From NCBI GenBank assembly GCA_903848465.1, contig CAINGK010000034.1, forward strand, positions 1 through 41,488: a stretch of DNA of 41,488 nt. Direction: 5' to 3'. The translations under genes were made by a program, and so were the position numbers. Of the stretch, positions 1-7,409 are shown in pieces. The notes beneath the pieces were generated by a model. That model was not told where the DNA came from and searched no databases. It saw only the letters and a program-made list of their open reading frames with translations. The DNA is from an uncultured Verrucomicrobiota bacterium (GTDB taxonomy: Bacteria > Verrucomicrobiota > Verrucomicrobiia > Verrucomicrobiales > Verrucomicrobiaceae). Numbering within the stretch: position 1 is the stretch's first letter; each line of letters begins with the position of its first letter.

Positions 1-1
1 C

Positions 2-103
2 CTCCTGCGCCTCGTCTCCGCCCTGCTCTGCGAGCAAAGCGATGAGTGGAGCACCGGCAAAATTTACCTCAACATGAACTCCGCTGAACCATCCCAAACC
101 TGA
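2..103 (+). CDS. IS256-family (mutator-type) transposase, C-terminal fragment
   Basis: The reading frame enters from the left edge and ends at TGA 101-103, so only the last 33 residues are visible and the start lies outside the window. The peptide contains RLVSALLCEQSDEW followed by GKIYLNM, which is the characteristic end of IS256/mutator transposases: an amphipathic helix with a conserved E-x-W, then G-(K/R)-x-Y-L-x-M. These DDE enzymes move their insertion sequence by cut-and-paste or copy-out. The DDE catalytic residues are outside the window, so activity cannot be judged. A matching terminal inverted repeat follows within 10 bp of the stop. The identification rests on the short C-terminal motif only. 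Confidence 0.8.
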   Translation, partial: LLRLVSALLCEQSDEWSTGKIYLNMNSAEPSQT

Positions 104-109
104 TCGCCA

Positions 110-136
110 CTTTTACAGAATAAAATTTGCGCCGCC
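110..136 (+). repeat. Candidate right terminal inverted repeat of the IS256-like element
   Basis: The sequence includes CTTTTACAGAA at 110-120. Read on the minus strand it begins with GC-rich bases and ends TTCTGTAAAAG, the usual style of IS256-family termini. It lies directly after the transposase stop codon and matches 41425-41451 imperfectly in inverted orientation. Confidence 0.6.
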
Positions 137-137
137 A

Positions 138-605
138 AAACGCAGCTCATAAGATGAAAAAAACATATTTGAAAAATGTTATTGTTTCAAGTGAGAAATA
201 GGCATATTTCTCATTAAAAACAACTAACAGCTTAAGCATTGTTAAGTTTTCACTCGCGTGCCCGTCCTCGACCACCCTTAACTGGTCATGCAATGTCGCG
301 CCATGAAGCCTTGATTTGTCGATGATCGAAGAACACCTCGCCTCTACGGTGCTTTTTACCCAATTGGCGTAAACGCTAAGGTATGCAATTTGTTGGCACT
401 GTCTGGTGATGACGGAGGAAGCCGACTTTCCAAACACGAACTCTACAACGCCGTGCTCTTCGGTGAACATTTGAGCATCTGCGAGGTAGCAGAATCATAT
501 AATTTTCCATCTCACAAGAGCACTCCCAACTCATCACCTAAATGGCAAAGGTCAGGCCGAACAGGTCATTCGCTGCAAATCACTGGAATTGAACGCGCTA
601 CTCCA
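138..605. other. Non-coding stretch of 468 bp next to the IS end, no recognisable gene
   Basis: The first 100 bp (about 140-250) are distinctly more AT-rich than the rest of the window, with runs such as AAAAAAACATATTTG. Open frames exist on both strands (minus 147-470, plus from 390), but neither has a recognisable domain or a plausible start context. The plus-strand frame simply runs on into the antisense of the cupin gene. It may be decayed DNA at the insertion site. No hairpin terminator or RNA gene was identified. Confidence 0.5.
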
Positions 606-959
606 CTATTCGAAAAACGTATCCTCATGCGCATACGGCGGTGCGCAGCAGCAGAGGAAGCGCAGGGTCTGGGTGGCGGTGATCTGGTGCCAGGCTCCGG
701 GGGGGATGAGAATGGCATCGCCAGGACCGACGATGCGGGTTTCACCGTCGATCTCCATGCTCCCCTGCCCTTCGAGGATGAAGTAGAATTCTTCGCTGAG
801 CTTGTGGTAGTGACGCTCAGTGGGCTGGCCGACGGGGACGGTGGCTTCGGCGAGGCTTTGATTCTGCACCGGTGCGTTGGTGCGGTCTAGGATGCTGCGG
901 ATGGTGCTGCCGTCCTTGGTGGTGAAGGGATTCTGCTGGGAAAGCTGGTTGATGGTCAT
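606..959 (-). CDS. Small cupin-domain protein
   Basis: This 117-residue single-domain protein has a conserved beta-barrel cupin (Cupin_2 type) filling residues 35-105. Cupin motif 1 is HYHKLSEEFYFILEG (residues 50-64) and motif 2 is GPGDAILIPPGAWHQ (78-92). The candidate metal ligands are H50, H52, E56 or E57, and H91. There is no signal peptide, so it should be cytoplasmic. Small cupins of this kind bind a metal and act as sugar isomerases, dioxygenases or ligand sensors, and the exact substrate cannot be read from sequence. It is divergent from the short-chain dehydrogenase downstream, and the starts are only about 27 bp apart, so the two promoters must overlap each other or the coding regions. 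Confidence 0.85.
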   Translation of the reverse strand: MTINQLSQQNPFTTKDGSTIRSILDRTNAPVQNQSLAEATVPVGQPTERHYHKLSEEFYFILEGQGSMEIDGETRIVGPGDAILIPPGAWHQITATQTLRFLCCCAPPYAHEDTFFE

Positions 960-986
960 GCACGGACTGTGTTACTGCTGCGGTCT

Positions 987-1796
987 ATGATGGCGAATGG
1001 ATTTTGTGTCGAAAAATGCTACGCAGTGATCACGGGCGCGTCCTCCGGCCTGGGGGCTGAGTTTGCACGCCAACTGGCACCCAGTGCGGACGTCCTGGTA
1101 CTGGTAGCACGCAGGACGGAGGCCCTGGAAACGGTGAAAGCAGAACTGTCCGGCATGAGGGCCAAGGTGCTTTGCTGTGTGTCGGATTTGGCAACGGATG
1201 CGGGTCGCCATGCGGTGAGCGCCTTCCTCGCAACAAACGGCGTGAAGCCCAACCTGCTCATCAATAATGCCGGGATGGGGGACTACGGCAGTTTTGCGAG
1301 TTCTGCGGCGGAGAAAACTCGCACGCAGATCGAACTCAACATCACGGCGCTGACGATGCTGACGCATGCGCTGCTGCCCCAACTGGAACGGCCAGCGGGT
1401 ATTTTGAATGTGAGCTCCTTGGCGAGCACCCTGCCGATGCCTGATCTCGCGGTGTATGCGGCTTCCAAGGCGTATGTGACGAGTTTTTCGGAGGCGCTGG
1501 CGATTGAACTGGCACCTGCAGGAATCACGGTGAGTTGTGTGTGCCCTGGGCCTACCCCGACGAATTTTAGCAAGTCAGCGAAACGCAATGATGGGAGCGA
1601 TACGAACCGCGATGGTCAGGCGTTGCTGCGCATTTCTCCATCCCAGGTGGTGCGGGAGGCGCTCGGGGCGCTGCAGCACGGTACTCCATGCGTGTTTCCG
1701 GGTGTCGGGGTGTCGATAGCTGGCCGAGTGTTTCGCATGATACCGCGCGGCCTCATGCGCTGGCTGCTGAAGCGCCGGGCGCGCAACAAGGATTGA
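987..1796 (+). CDS. Short-chain dehydrogenase/reductase (SDR)
   Basis: This is a classical SDR of about 269 residues with a Rossmann fold. Visible motifs are the cofactor-binding TGASSGLG near the N-terminus, NNAG in the middle, a catalytic serine in NVSS, and the YAASK catalytic Tyr-x-x-x-Lys pair (Y157 and K161 counting from 987). An Arg-Arg after the second beta strand (VARR) suggests NADP(H) preference. The C-terminus (GLMRWLLKRRARNK) is basic and amphipathic, as in SDRs of the DltE/YqjQ-like group that sit near membranes. ATG 987 or 990 is chosen over an upstream GTG at 969 because homology begins only around residue 8. The substrate is unknown. The gene ends 3 bp before the next reading frame opens, so co-transcription is likely. 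Confidence 0.85.
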   Translation: MMANGFCVEKCYAVITGASSGLGAEFARQLAPSADVLVLVARRTEALETVKAELSGMRAKVLCCVSDLATDAGRHAVSAFLATNGVKPNLLINNAGMGDYGSFASSAAEKTRTQIELNITALTMLTHALLPQLERPAGILNVSSLASTLPMPDLAVYAASKAYVTSFSEALAIELAPAGITVSCVCPGPTPTNFSKSAKRNDGSDTNRDGQALLRISPSQVVREALGALQHGTPCVFPGVGVSIAGRVFRMIPRGLMRWLLKRRARNKD

Positions 1797-1835
1797 TCGT
1801 TGCGCACACGCGGCGGTGCATGGTACAGTCACTGC

Positions 1836-2459
1836 GTGCGTTGTCCTGCCTGCCGAGTTCCTGCGATTGAAACCGATGCTGCCTGCCAGCAGTGCGGGTT
1901 TTCGCTGGAGTTGGCGGATCGCACTTTTGGCATTCCGCCGACCTTGCAAGGTCCCATCGACGACACCACCGGAAGCTTGGGTTTGTTTGCACATCGGCGT
2001 GCGGTCCACGCGATCACCGAGGTGGAACGCCGCTTCCCACAGCTCAGCATCGCAGCCGTATTGCTGGAGGTGCCGCCAGAGGCTCCCCTGGTGCCGTATG
2101 CGTTTTGGCTCTTTAACCGTAGCAGCCTTTCCAGTGCGGTGAGCAAAGGCGGCGAGAATCGGCTGGTGATGCTGCTGATCGACACGAACTCGGACCGTGC
2201 GATTGCGATGATCGGCTACGGTCTGGAACCGCTGATGCAGGAGATGCACCTCCAGTCCTGCCTGCAGGCGGCCTACCAGCCCTTGCAACGCAGGCGCTTT
2301 GGTCAGGCCATTGAATCTTTTGCACGCGAACTGGACCGCCAGATGGTGACCCTCTGCCGCCTGGTGCCCAAGCAGTTTGGCCTGGTGCCGGAGGCACAGT
2401 GGCTAAATGCCAGCGCCGTGGGAGAAGAGGTTTTGGGAATGGCGGAAAACCTGTATTGA
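1836..2459 (+). CDS. TPM-domain-like protein with N-terminal zinc ribbon
   Basis: The frame is open from a TTG at 1800. GTG 1836 is a reasonable start because it directly precedes the ribbon, but the choice is uncertain. The protein begins with a C-x2-C...C-x2-C zinc ribbon (CPAC, then CQQC), then a domain of about 150 residues. That domain resembles the TPM/DUF477 fold: a segment like LSIAAVLLEVPPEAP, the strand LVMLLIDTNSDRAIAMIGYGLEP, and the amphipathic QSCLQAAYQPLQRRRFGQAIESFARELDRQM that usually ends TPM domains. TPM proteins are implicated in photosystem II repair in plants and are poorly understood in bacteria. There is no signal peptide or membrane helix, unlike most TPM proteins, so a cytoplasmic location is inferred. 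It lies between the SDR and DUF1460 genes, all on the same strand. Confidence 0.55.
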   Translation: MRCPACRVPAIETDAACQQCGFSLELADRTFGIPPTLQGPIDDTTGSLGLFAHRRAVHAITEVERRFPQLSIAAVLLEVPPEAPLVPYAFWLFNRSSLSSAVSKGGENRLVMLLIDTNSDRAIAMIGYGLEPLMQEMHLQSCLQAAYQPLQRRRFGQAIESFARELDRQMVTLCRLVPKQFGLVPEAQWLNASAVGEEVLGMAENLY

Positions 2460-2466
2460 TGGAGTC

Positions 2467-3357
2467 ATGCTGACGCGCCGACATTTTTTATCCCTGAGTC
2501 TCCTGAGCGGAGGTTCGTCCTTGCTGCAAGCTGCGGAGTTTTTACCGCAAACGGTGAGCTTCAAAGGGGTGGGCGTTTTTCAGCAAATCGTGGCACGCGC
2601 CGTGGCGGAAAACTGGGCCGCACTGCCGATGGGGGCACGCGTGGCGCAGTTTGGGCAGGCCTTGCGTGGCATTCGCTATGTGGGCTGGACGTTGGAAATC
2701 GACGACCATGTGGAATCGCCCTCGGCGAATTTTACCGGACTGGACTGCTGGACGTTTTTTGAGATTTCGCTGGGACTGGCGCGCATGGTCGCAGAGCGGC
2801 AGCAGGCCTATACGCCCAGCGATCTGCTGCGGCAGATTGAGTGGACGCGTTATCGCGGTGGGGTCTGCCGTGGCCATTACCTCGACCGCATTCATTACCT
2901 GGATGAATGGTTCAGCGACAACGCCGCGCGTGGGAACATCCGCAATGTGACGCGGGAGGTGGGGCCGGTGGTGAGGCTGACGGGACGTGGCAACGATGAG
3001 ATGTCATTGAACCCAAAGCTGTATCGTTACTTGCGGGCAGATCCTGCGCTGGTGCCGCCGCTGCGGCAGATCGAAGCACGGCTGGAAAACGTGCCCTTTT
3101 CTTTCATTCCCAAAGAGCAGGTCGCGGCCTGCGAGGCACGCATTCAAAGCGGCGACATCATCGGCATCGTGACCCACCGCCAGCATGTGTTCTGCTCCCA
3201 TGTGGGGCTGGCGCTAAGAACCGGAGATGGCGCGTGCCGGTTCATGCACGCTTCGGCGACTTACAAGAAAGTCGTCGTGGACAAGCCCATTCACGAGTAC
3301 CTCAATGCGTTCAAGAGCCACGCGGGCATCATCGTGGGCAGGCCAGTCTCGCCCTAA
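2467..3357 (+). CDS. DUF1460 family exported amidase-like protein
   Basis: This 296-residue protein resembles the DUF1460 (N-acetylmuramoyl-L-alanine amidase-like) family, which has a papain/NlpC-type fold. The proposed catalytic cysteine is C94 in GLDCWTFFE. A conserved block RIHYLDEWFSDN follows (141-152), and histidines in CSHVGLAL (H245) and FMHASA (H261) are candidate partners. ATG 2467 is chosen because it gives a twin-arginine-like signal (TRRHFLSLSLLSGGSSLL...AAE), and it lies 7 bp after the stop of the preceding gene. An in-frame ATG at 2407 would add 20 residues inside that gene and bury the signal. By family it would act on peptidoglycan-derived peptides in the periplasm. It is convergent with the end of the ExbBD operon. 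Confidence 0.8.
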   Translation: MLTRRHFLSLSLLSGGSSLLQAAEFLPQTVSFKGVGVFQQIVARAVAENWAALPMGARVAQFGQALRGIRYVGWTLEIDDHVESPSANFTGLDCWTFFEISLGLARMVAERQQAYTPSDLLRQIEWTRYRGGVCRGHYLDRIHYLDEWFSDNAARGNIRNVTREVGPVVRLTGRGNDEMSLNPKLYRYLRADPALVPPLRQIEARLENVPFSFIPKEQVAACEARIQSGDIIGIVTHRQHVFCSHVGLALRTGDGACRFMHASATYKKVVVDKPIHEYLNAFKSHAGIIVGRPVSP

Positions 3358-3380
3358 ACTGCCAAGAATCGAAGCGCAGC

Positions 3381-5483
3381 TTACTTGTCAAAGAAGGATG
3401 ACTCTTCGCGGTCGCCGACTTTGAGGTAACGGTAGTACACCTCAAGCTGCAGGGTGCAGAGGCATTGGCGGTAGATTTCATCGGGAGCACCACCGGAAGG
3501 CCAGTTGGGGCGACCGTTCTTGAAAGCGCCATCGGCCTGCTGCGCGGCGAGGACCTGCGGCAGGAACTGCTGATTGTAAAATTTCCAGTCGTCGCCGCCC
3601 TGCTGGAAGAAGGCCTGGGTGTAGTAGTACCAGCAGTAGAGGTTGCAGTTTTTGTTCCAGTCCAGAGGCTCGGCGGTGATGAAATCACGCAGGAAAGCGA
3701 TGCCCTTTTTGATGGGGCCAGTCTTGCCCTTGGCCATGGTTTGCAGACCGAGGATGCCCACACCGGAAAGGCTCCACTGGTTGTAGTGAGCATCACGATT
3801 GGCTCCACCAAAACCGCCGTCCTTGGTCTGCTTGGCTTCAAGGTACTTGGTCATCTTGGTGATGGCACTGTGCAGGCCATCGATTTTGAGTCCGGTATTC
3901 TTGGCAGCCTTCAGCGCCTGGAACTGCCAGCCAGCAACGGAAAGGTCTTCACGGCTTTGTTTGCCTGCATAGAAACCGGTTTCCTGATCATAGACCCAAC
4001 TGCCGCTGTCCTGCTGATTGTCGATGATGATTTTCACCCCCTGCTCAAAGGCTTCACGCATACCGGGGAGGGATTTGCTGCCGAGACGAGCTAGGGTGTA
4101 CATCTCACCGAGCGCGTAGGTGGCGATGCCATGCTCATAGACCGGTGCGTTGCCTTTTTCCGCCTGACTGAAAAGTTTGTTTTTGTTCTTCTTCTGCGTC
4201 TCGATGAGGAACATGATGCCCTTCGTGACGTTCTCACCATAGAATGGAGACTCTGGGGTCTCGCAGCGGCCCAGATAGCAGAGCAGCGCTAGTCCGGTGA
4301 AGGCGCACTTGCTGTTGCGGCCCCAGGAACCGTCCGCGTTTTGCTTGCCCTTGAGCCATTCCAGTGAGGCACTTACCGCAGCTTCACATTCCGGTGAGCC
4401 GCCATTCTGCCGCAGCTTCTCCAGACGTTCTTGAGTTGAGCACCGGCTGCGCATGGATGGTGGCAGCGTCACAAAACCTGCTTGCGCACCCATCCCCATG
4501 CCTTTGCCAAAGCCACCGCCTGCGCCACCTGCGCCAAAGCCACCGCTCGCGCCTAGCGAACCGCCGCCCATCATTGCGCTCACATCCGGCATGTCCAAGG
4601 AGTCCGGTGGTGCTTCCGGCAGCGTGATCGCCGAGTTCACACTCGTGCTCACCAGCTTCTTCATCGGTACTGACTTGTTGATCGAGTTGCGCTTCTTTTG
4701 CTGCACCTTGTGCTGAAGGTCTGCACTGGCCTGCGCGCCCTGGGCAGTGCCGCCACCGGGGAGGAAGTCCACCTGCTTGTCCATCACTCCGCTCTGAAAC
4801 ACGATGAAGAGGGCTACGACGCCTAGTCCGGCGTGAATCAAAAGACTCAGCAGCAGTGAACTCGCCCCTGCCTTACGCCACAACTGCACAAACTTGTTTG
4901 GAGGCGGTCCTACCTCAATGTGGGTTAGGGCGGGGGGATGATAGACTTCCCCCTCATGATGTTCAGACATCACGGCATCTGCATCATCGGTCGGTGCGAC
5001 TGCAGTCGGTACTGGAATGGCAGGAGCAACAGCGGACGGAACAGGCATCGCCACCGGAACGGCCGCACTGGCAGGCCTAGGAGCTGGAGTAGCAGGTACG
5101 GCCCCCGTGCCTGTGGAAGGAGCGGGCGGTGGCATCATTGCCGGCATGGGCATCTGGGGCATGTAGCCGGGCGGATACCCCGGCATCTGCGGCGGGTACC
5201 CCTGCGGCATCGGATACCCCTGCGGGTAACCTGGCATCTGCGGCGGATATCCTTGGGGATAACCTGGCATCTGCGGCGGGTAGCCCTGCGGGGCAGGATA
5301 GCCAGGGGGGTACCCTGGCATCTGCGGAGGGTAGCCTTGCGGCTGCGGATACCCCTGCGGATAACCCGGCATCTGCGGCGGGTAGCCAGGTGGTGGCGCA
5401 TAACCCGGTGGCAGCGGCTGAGTGGCACCGGGGTGCGCTGGCTGCTGCGGGTTTTGCGGATTACCTGGCTGCGAGGGATTCAT
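3381..5483 (-). CDS. TonB-like anchor fused to a squalene-cyclase-like toroid domain, with Pro-Gly-Tyr repeat N-terminus
   Basis: This 700-residue protein is the last gene of the ExbBD operon. Residues 1-190 are low-complexity: five copies of GYPPQMPGYP(Q/P)GY at 33-107, then a Pro/Ala/Val stretch. One hydrophobic helix (about 207-230) contains S213-L-L-I-H217, the S-x-x-x-H arrangement that TonB uses to couple to ExbB/ExbD. A Gly-rich linker (305-335) follows. Residues 365-690 hold repeats of the terpenoid-cyclase/prenyltransferase toroid: SLEWLKGKQNADGSWG, IIIDNQQDSGSWVYD, YLEAKQTKDGGFGG and AAQQADGAFKNG. No DxDD or DxxDD cyclase signature was seen, so a binding role is more likely than cyclisation. 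Predicted topology is repeats in the cytoplasm and toroid in the periplasm. The motifs are seen; the energy-transducer role is inferred. Confidence 0.8.
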   Translation of the reverse strand: MNPSQPGNPQNPQQPAHPGATQPLPPGYAPPPGYPPQMPGYPQGYPQPQGYPPQMPGYPPGYPAPQGYPPQMPGYPQGYPPQMPGYPQGYPMPQGYPPQMPGYPPGYMPQMPMPAMMPPPAPSTGTGAVPATPAPRPASAAVPVAMPVPSAVAPAIPVPTAVAPTDDADAVMSEHHEGEVYHPPALTHIEVGPPPNKFVQLWRKAGASSLLLSLLIHAGLGVVALFIVFQSGVMDKQVDFLPGGGTAQGAQASADLQHKVQQKKRNSINKSVPMKKLVSTSVNSAITLPEAPPDSLDMPDVSAMMGGGSLGASGGFGAGGAGGGFGKGMGMGAQAGFVTLPPSMRSRCSTQERLEKLRQNGGSPECEAAVSASLEWLKGKQNADGSWGRNSKCAFTGLALLCYLGRCETPESPFYGENVTKGIMFLIETQKKNKNKLFSQAEKGNAPVYEHGIATYALGEMYTLARLGSKSLPGMREAFEQGVKIIIDNQQDSGSWVYDQETGFYAGKQSREDLSVAGWQFQALKAAKNTGLKIDGLHSAITKMTKYLEAKQTKDGGFGGANRDAHYNQWSLSGVGILGLQTMAKGKTGPIKKGIAFLRDFITAEPLDWNKNCNLYCWYYYTQAFFQQGGDDWKFYNQQFLPQVLAAQQADGAFKNGRPNWPSGGAPDEIYRQCLCTLQLEVYYRYLKVGDREESSFFDK
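5160..5405 (-). repeat. Tandem repeat encoding five GYPPQMPGYPxGY units
   Basis: The stretch codes for residues 27-108 of the operon's last protein. The unit of 13-17 residues recurs at 33-45, 50-62, 67-79, 78-90 and 95-107. It differs mainly by Q/P exchange and short QPQ, APQ or MPQ spacers. Codons vary between copies (for example GGC, GGT and GGG glycines and TAC/TAT tyrosines), which argues for protein-level conservation rather than a very recent DNA expansion. Similar Pro-Gly-Tyr-Gln repeats in other proteins are flexible and can self-associate. Confidence 0.85.
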
Positions 5484-5563
5484 GACGAAGGGCTATTCAA
5501 CTTAAACAGGACGGACGTACCGCTCCATTTATTGGGTGGCAACTCTCAAAAAAGGAACGAAAA

Positions 5564-6043
5564 TTAGAATCCAGCGTCACTGCCAACGGTGAAGGTCACG
5601 TTGGCGATCTTGGCGACAGACAGGGCGTTGAGCACGTCGATCACGCGCTCGTAGGTGGCCTGCTCCTCGGCTTGGATGGTCACGATCACCTTGGCATTGC
5701 GGTTGTCAGCCTCCTGCTTGAGGCGCTTGAGCGTGTCAATGAAGGTGGGCAGCGCCTTGTCTGGACGACCGCTGTCAAACTCCTCTTCATTGAGCGTGAC
5801 GGCACCCGTTTCTTCCACACCGACGATGATTTCATCCGGCATTTCCTGCGGGGCACTGTCGCTGGGCGGTGCCAAGCCAGGAAGCTGGCTCTTGAGCTCG
5901 CGCTCCACCTTCACCGAACCGACCATCACCATGAAGAAGAGCATGATGACGAAGACCACGTCGATCATGGGTGCGATCTGGAAGCCGACCGCCACCTGTT
6001 CTTGCTCGATCTCGCGAGGCTTTTTGTGTCCGTGTGCTGACAT
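5564..6043 (-). CDS. ExbD/TolR-family protein (second of two)
   Basis: This 159-residue protein has the ExbD/TolR layout: a short cytoplasmic N-terminus, one transmembrane helix (about 25-44) beginning IAPMIDVVFVIMLFF with the proton-carrying aspartate at D28, and a periplasmic domain (about 60-159). The periplasmic part has the typical ending strand KVIVTIQAEEQATYERVIDVLNAL. In ExbB-ExbD motors this aspartate couples proton flow to movement of a partner protein. The gene starts 12 bp after the stop of the other ExbD gene and ends 80 bp before the TonB-like gene, so they are one operon. Whether the pair forms a hetero-oligomer is not visible. Confidence 0.9.
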   Translation of the reverse strand: MSAHGHKKPREIEQEQVAVGFQIAPMIDVVFVIMLFFMVMVGSVKVERELKSQLPGLAPPSDSAPQEMPDEIIVGVEETGAVTLNEEEFDSGRPDKALPTFIDTLKRLKQEADNRNAKVIVTIQAEEQATYERVIDVLNALSVAKIANVTFTVGSDAGF

Positions 6044-6055
6044 GAAGTTTTACAG

Positions 6056-6484
6056 TTATTCTTTGTTCAAAGCAGAGAAGGAAATGTCGTCAATGCCCGC
6101 CTGGGCCACAACGCTCATCACCCGCTGGACTTCGATGGCTGGCAGACGCTTGTCCCCACGAATGACGACGCGGTATTTGGCGTTGGCATCATGCCGACTC
6201 CGCAGTTTCTCCACCAGCGGCTCCACGTTATCATACGAAGTGTTTTCAAAGAGAATGAGTGCCTTGCCATTGGTCCAGCGCACATTGAGCGCAGCCTCGT
6301 TCATGACATTCTTTTCTTTTTTCTTGGCGTCTTTAGCGACAGGGAGAACGATCTCCTTGTCGATACTCAACACCTGCGCTGAAGTGATGCTCATAAAGAA
6401 AATGAGCAACACCAACAACACGTCAATCATCGGAGCGATTTGAAATTCCGGTTCGCCATCACCGCCGCCGCCGCCGCCGCCCAT
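6056..6484 (-). CDS. ExbD/TolR-family protein (first of two)
   Basis: This 142-residue ExbD homologue starts with a glycine run encoded by a GGC-rich tract (MGGGGGGGDG). It continues into EFQIAPMIDVLLVLLIFFMSIT, a single membrane helix with the conserved aspartate at D21. The periplasmic part (about 40-142) contains the TolR-like segment AKYRVVIRGDKRLPAIEVQRVMSV. It is distinct from its neighbour in length and sequence outside the transmembrane motif, so this is not a recent duplication. It lies 53 bp downstream of the ExbB gene. The Gly tract at the start is a possible slippage site. Confidence 0.9.
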   Translation of the reverse strand: MGGGGGGGDGEPEFQIAPMIDVLLVLLIFFMSITSAQVLSIDKEIVLPVAKDAKKKEKNVMNEAALNVRWTNGKALILFENTSYDNVEPLVEKLRSRHDANAKYRVVIRGDKRLPAIEVQRVMSVVAQAGIDDISFSALNKE

Positions 6485-6537
6485 AGTGTTAGAAGGTCAA
6501 GGGTTAAGAAATAGAGGAAAAGTTCAGCCGAACAAAA

Positions 6538-7398
6538 TTATGCCGCAGGAGCAGCCTCGCCAGCCACCCAGTTTGGAATAGCCGCGTAAAACTCTTCTTC
6601 GCCGACGTGGGCGTCCTTGAGGTGCTGGTAAGGCATCTTGCGGAACAGCGAGGTGCAGATTTCCTGGAGATCGCTCATGGAGACCTGGAGGCGATTGCGC
6701 AGGAAGTAGAAGAACATGAACGCAGGCACAGCGATGAAGAGACCGGAAGCGGTGGCGATGAGCACCTCACCGATAGCACCGGAAAGCTTGGCAGGGTCCC
6801 CTGCACCACTGGTTTTCAAGGTGGCGAAAGCGCTCATCATCCCGGTCACGGTGCCGGTCAGACCAATCATGGGCGTACACACCCCGATCACGGAAAGGTA
6901 ATTGATGCGCGTCTGGATGGAGGCATTGGCCTTGTTCAGTTCAGAGAACAAAGCGCCTTCCGTGGCATCGTGCCCATCGCCGAGGAAGCTGAGTGCCACG
7001 CGGGTCGTGTTGGTGAAGGCTGTGGGGTTGCCTTTGCAGAACTGGTAGGCACCGACGTAGTCACCGGCGCGGAACAGATCCTGCACCTGGGCTACTTGGG
7101 CCGGAGGAGCCATCTTCTTGATGCCGGTGCGGATCCAGAGGTCCACCGTCAGCCAGACCAGGGCGATGGAGCAGGCGGTGATGGGATACATCACCCAGCC
7201 ACCTTCAATGAAACGGTCAATGAGCGAGTGCTGCGTGGCCTCAGCATGGGCTGCAGCGCCCTCAGCCGCTGGGGCGGCCTCCTGCGCATAAATGTTCAAG
7301 GAAGTGAGAACGCCAAACGCCAGCAGGACGCAAAGGAACGCGCGGGCGGGGCCGTTGGAGATGTAGCGGGTCATGTGGGTGGCAGTGTTGGTTTGCAT
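6538..7398 (-). CDS. MotA/TolQ/ExbB-family proton channel protein
   Basis: This 286-residue protein has three ExbB-type helices at about 69-88, 165-190 and 215-234. The hallmark segment CTPMIGLTGTVTGMMSAF is at 174-191, followed by LIATASGLFIAVPAFMFFYF. Unlike TolQ it starts with a hydrophobic segment (about 19-38, ending IYA-QE) that looks like a cleavable signal peptide, followed by an Ala-rich linker; this long form occurs in many ExbB proteins. With ExbD it would form the inner-membrane motor that uses the proton-motive force. The start at 7398 gives MQTNTATHM, and an internal ATG eight codons later is also possible. The gene lies 11 bp after the upstream TPR gene. Confidence 0.9.
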   Translation of the reverse strand: MQTNTATHMTRYISNGPARAFLCVLLAFGVLTSLNIYAQEAAPAAEGAAAHAEATQHSLIDRFIEGGWVMYPITACSIALVWLTVDLWIRTGIKKMAPPAQVAQVQDLFRAGDYVGAYQFCKGNPTAFTNTTRVALSFLGDGHDATEGALFSELNKANASIQTRINYLSVIGVCTPMIGLTGTVTGMMSAFATLKTSGAGDPAKLSGAIGEVLIATASGLFIAVPAFMFFYFLRNRLQVSMSDLQEICTSLFRKMPYQHLKDAHVGEEEFYAAIPNWVAGEAAPAA

Positions 7399-7409
7399 GG
7401 GGAGATTCT

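Larger units (their letters stand above)
1..137 (+). mobile_element. Right end of an IS256-like insertion sequence
   Basis: The transposase tail (stop at 103) is followed by a candidate right terminal inverted repeat at about 110-136, which sets the element's right boundary near 137. The reverse complement of 110-136 matches 41425-41451 at 21 of 27 positions, with an uninterrupted 11-bp core (110-120 against 41441-41451). The target-site duplication cannot be checked because the left end is outside the window. Confidence 0.65.

Noticed and set aside
147..470. A 107-codon minus-strand open frame near the left edge
   Set aside because: No domain, AT-rich ending, no plausible start context, and no conserved neighbour.
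390..890. A 166-codon plus-strand open frame
   Set aside because: Its second half is the antisense of the cupin gene and its first half has no recognisable feature.
3381..5483. A true squalene-hopene cyclase
   Set aside because: The toroid repeats are present, but no DxDD-type or DxxDD catalytic signature was seen and the domain is too short. The membrane anchor and ExbBD context point to another role.
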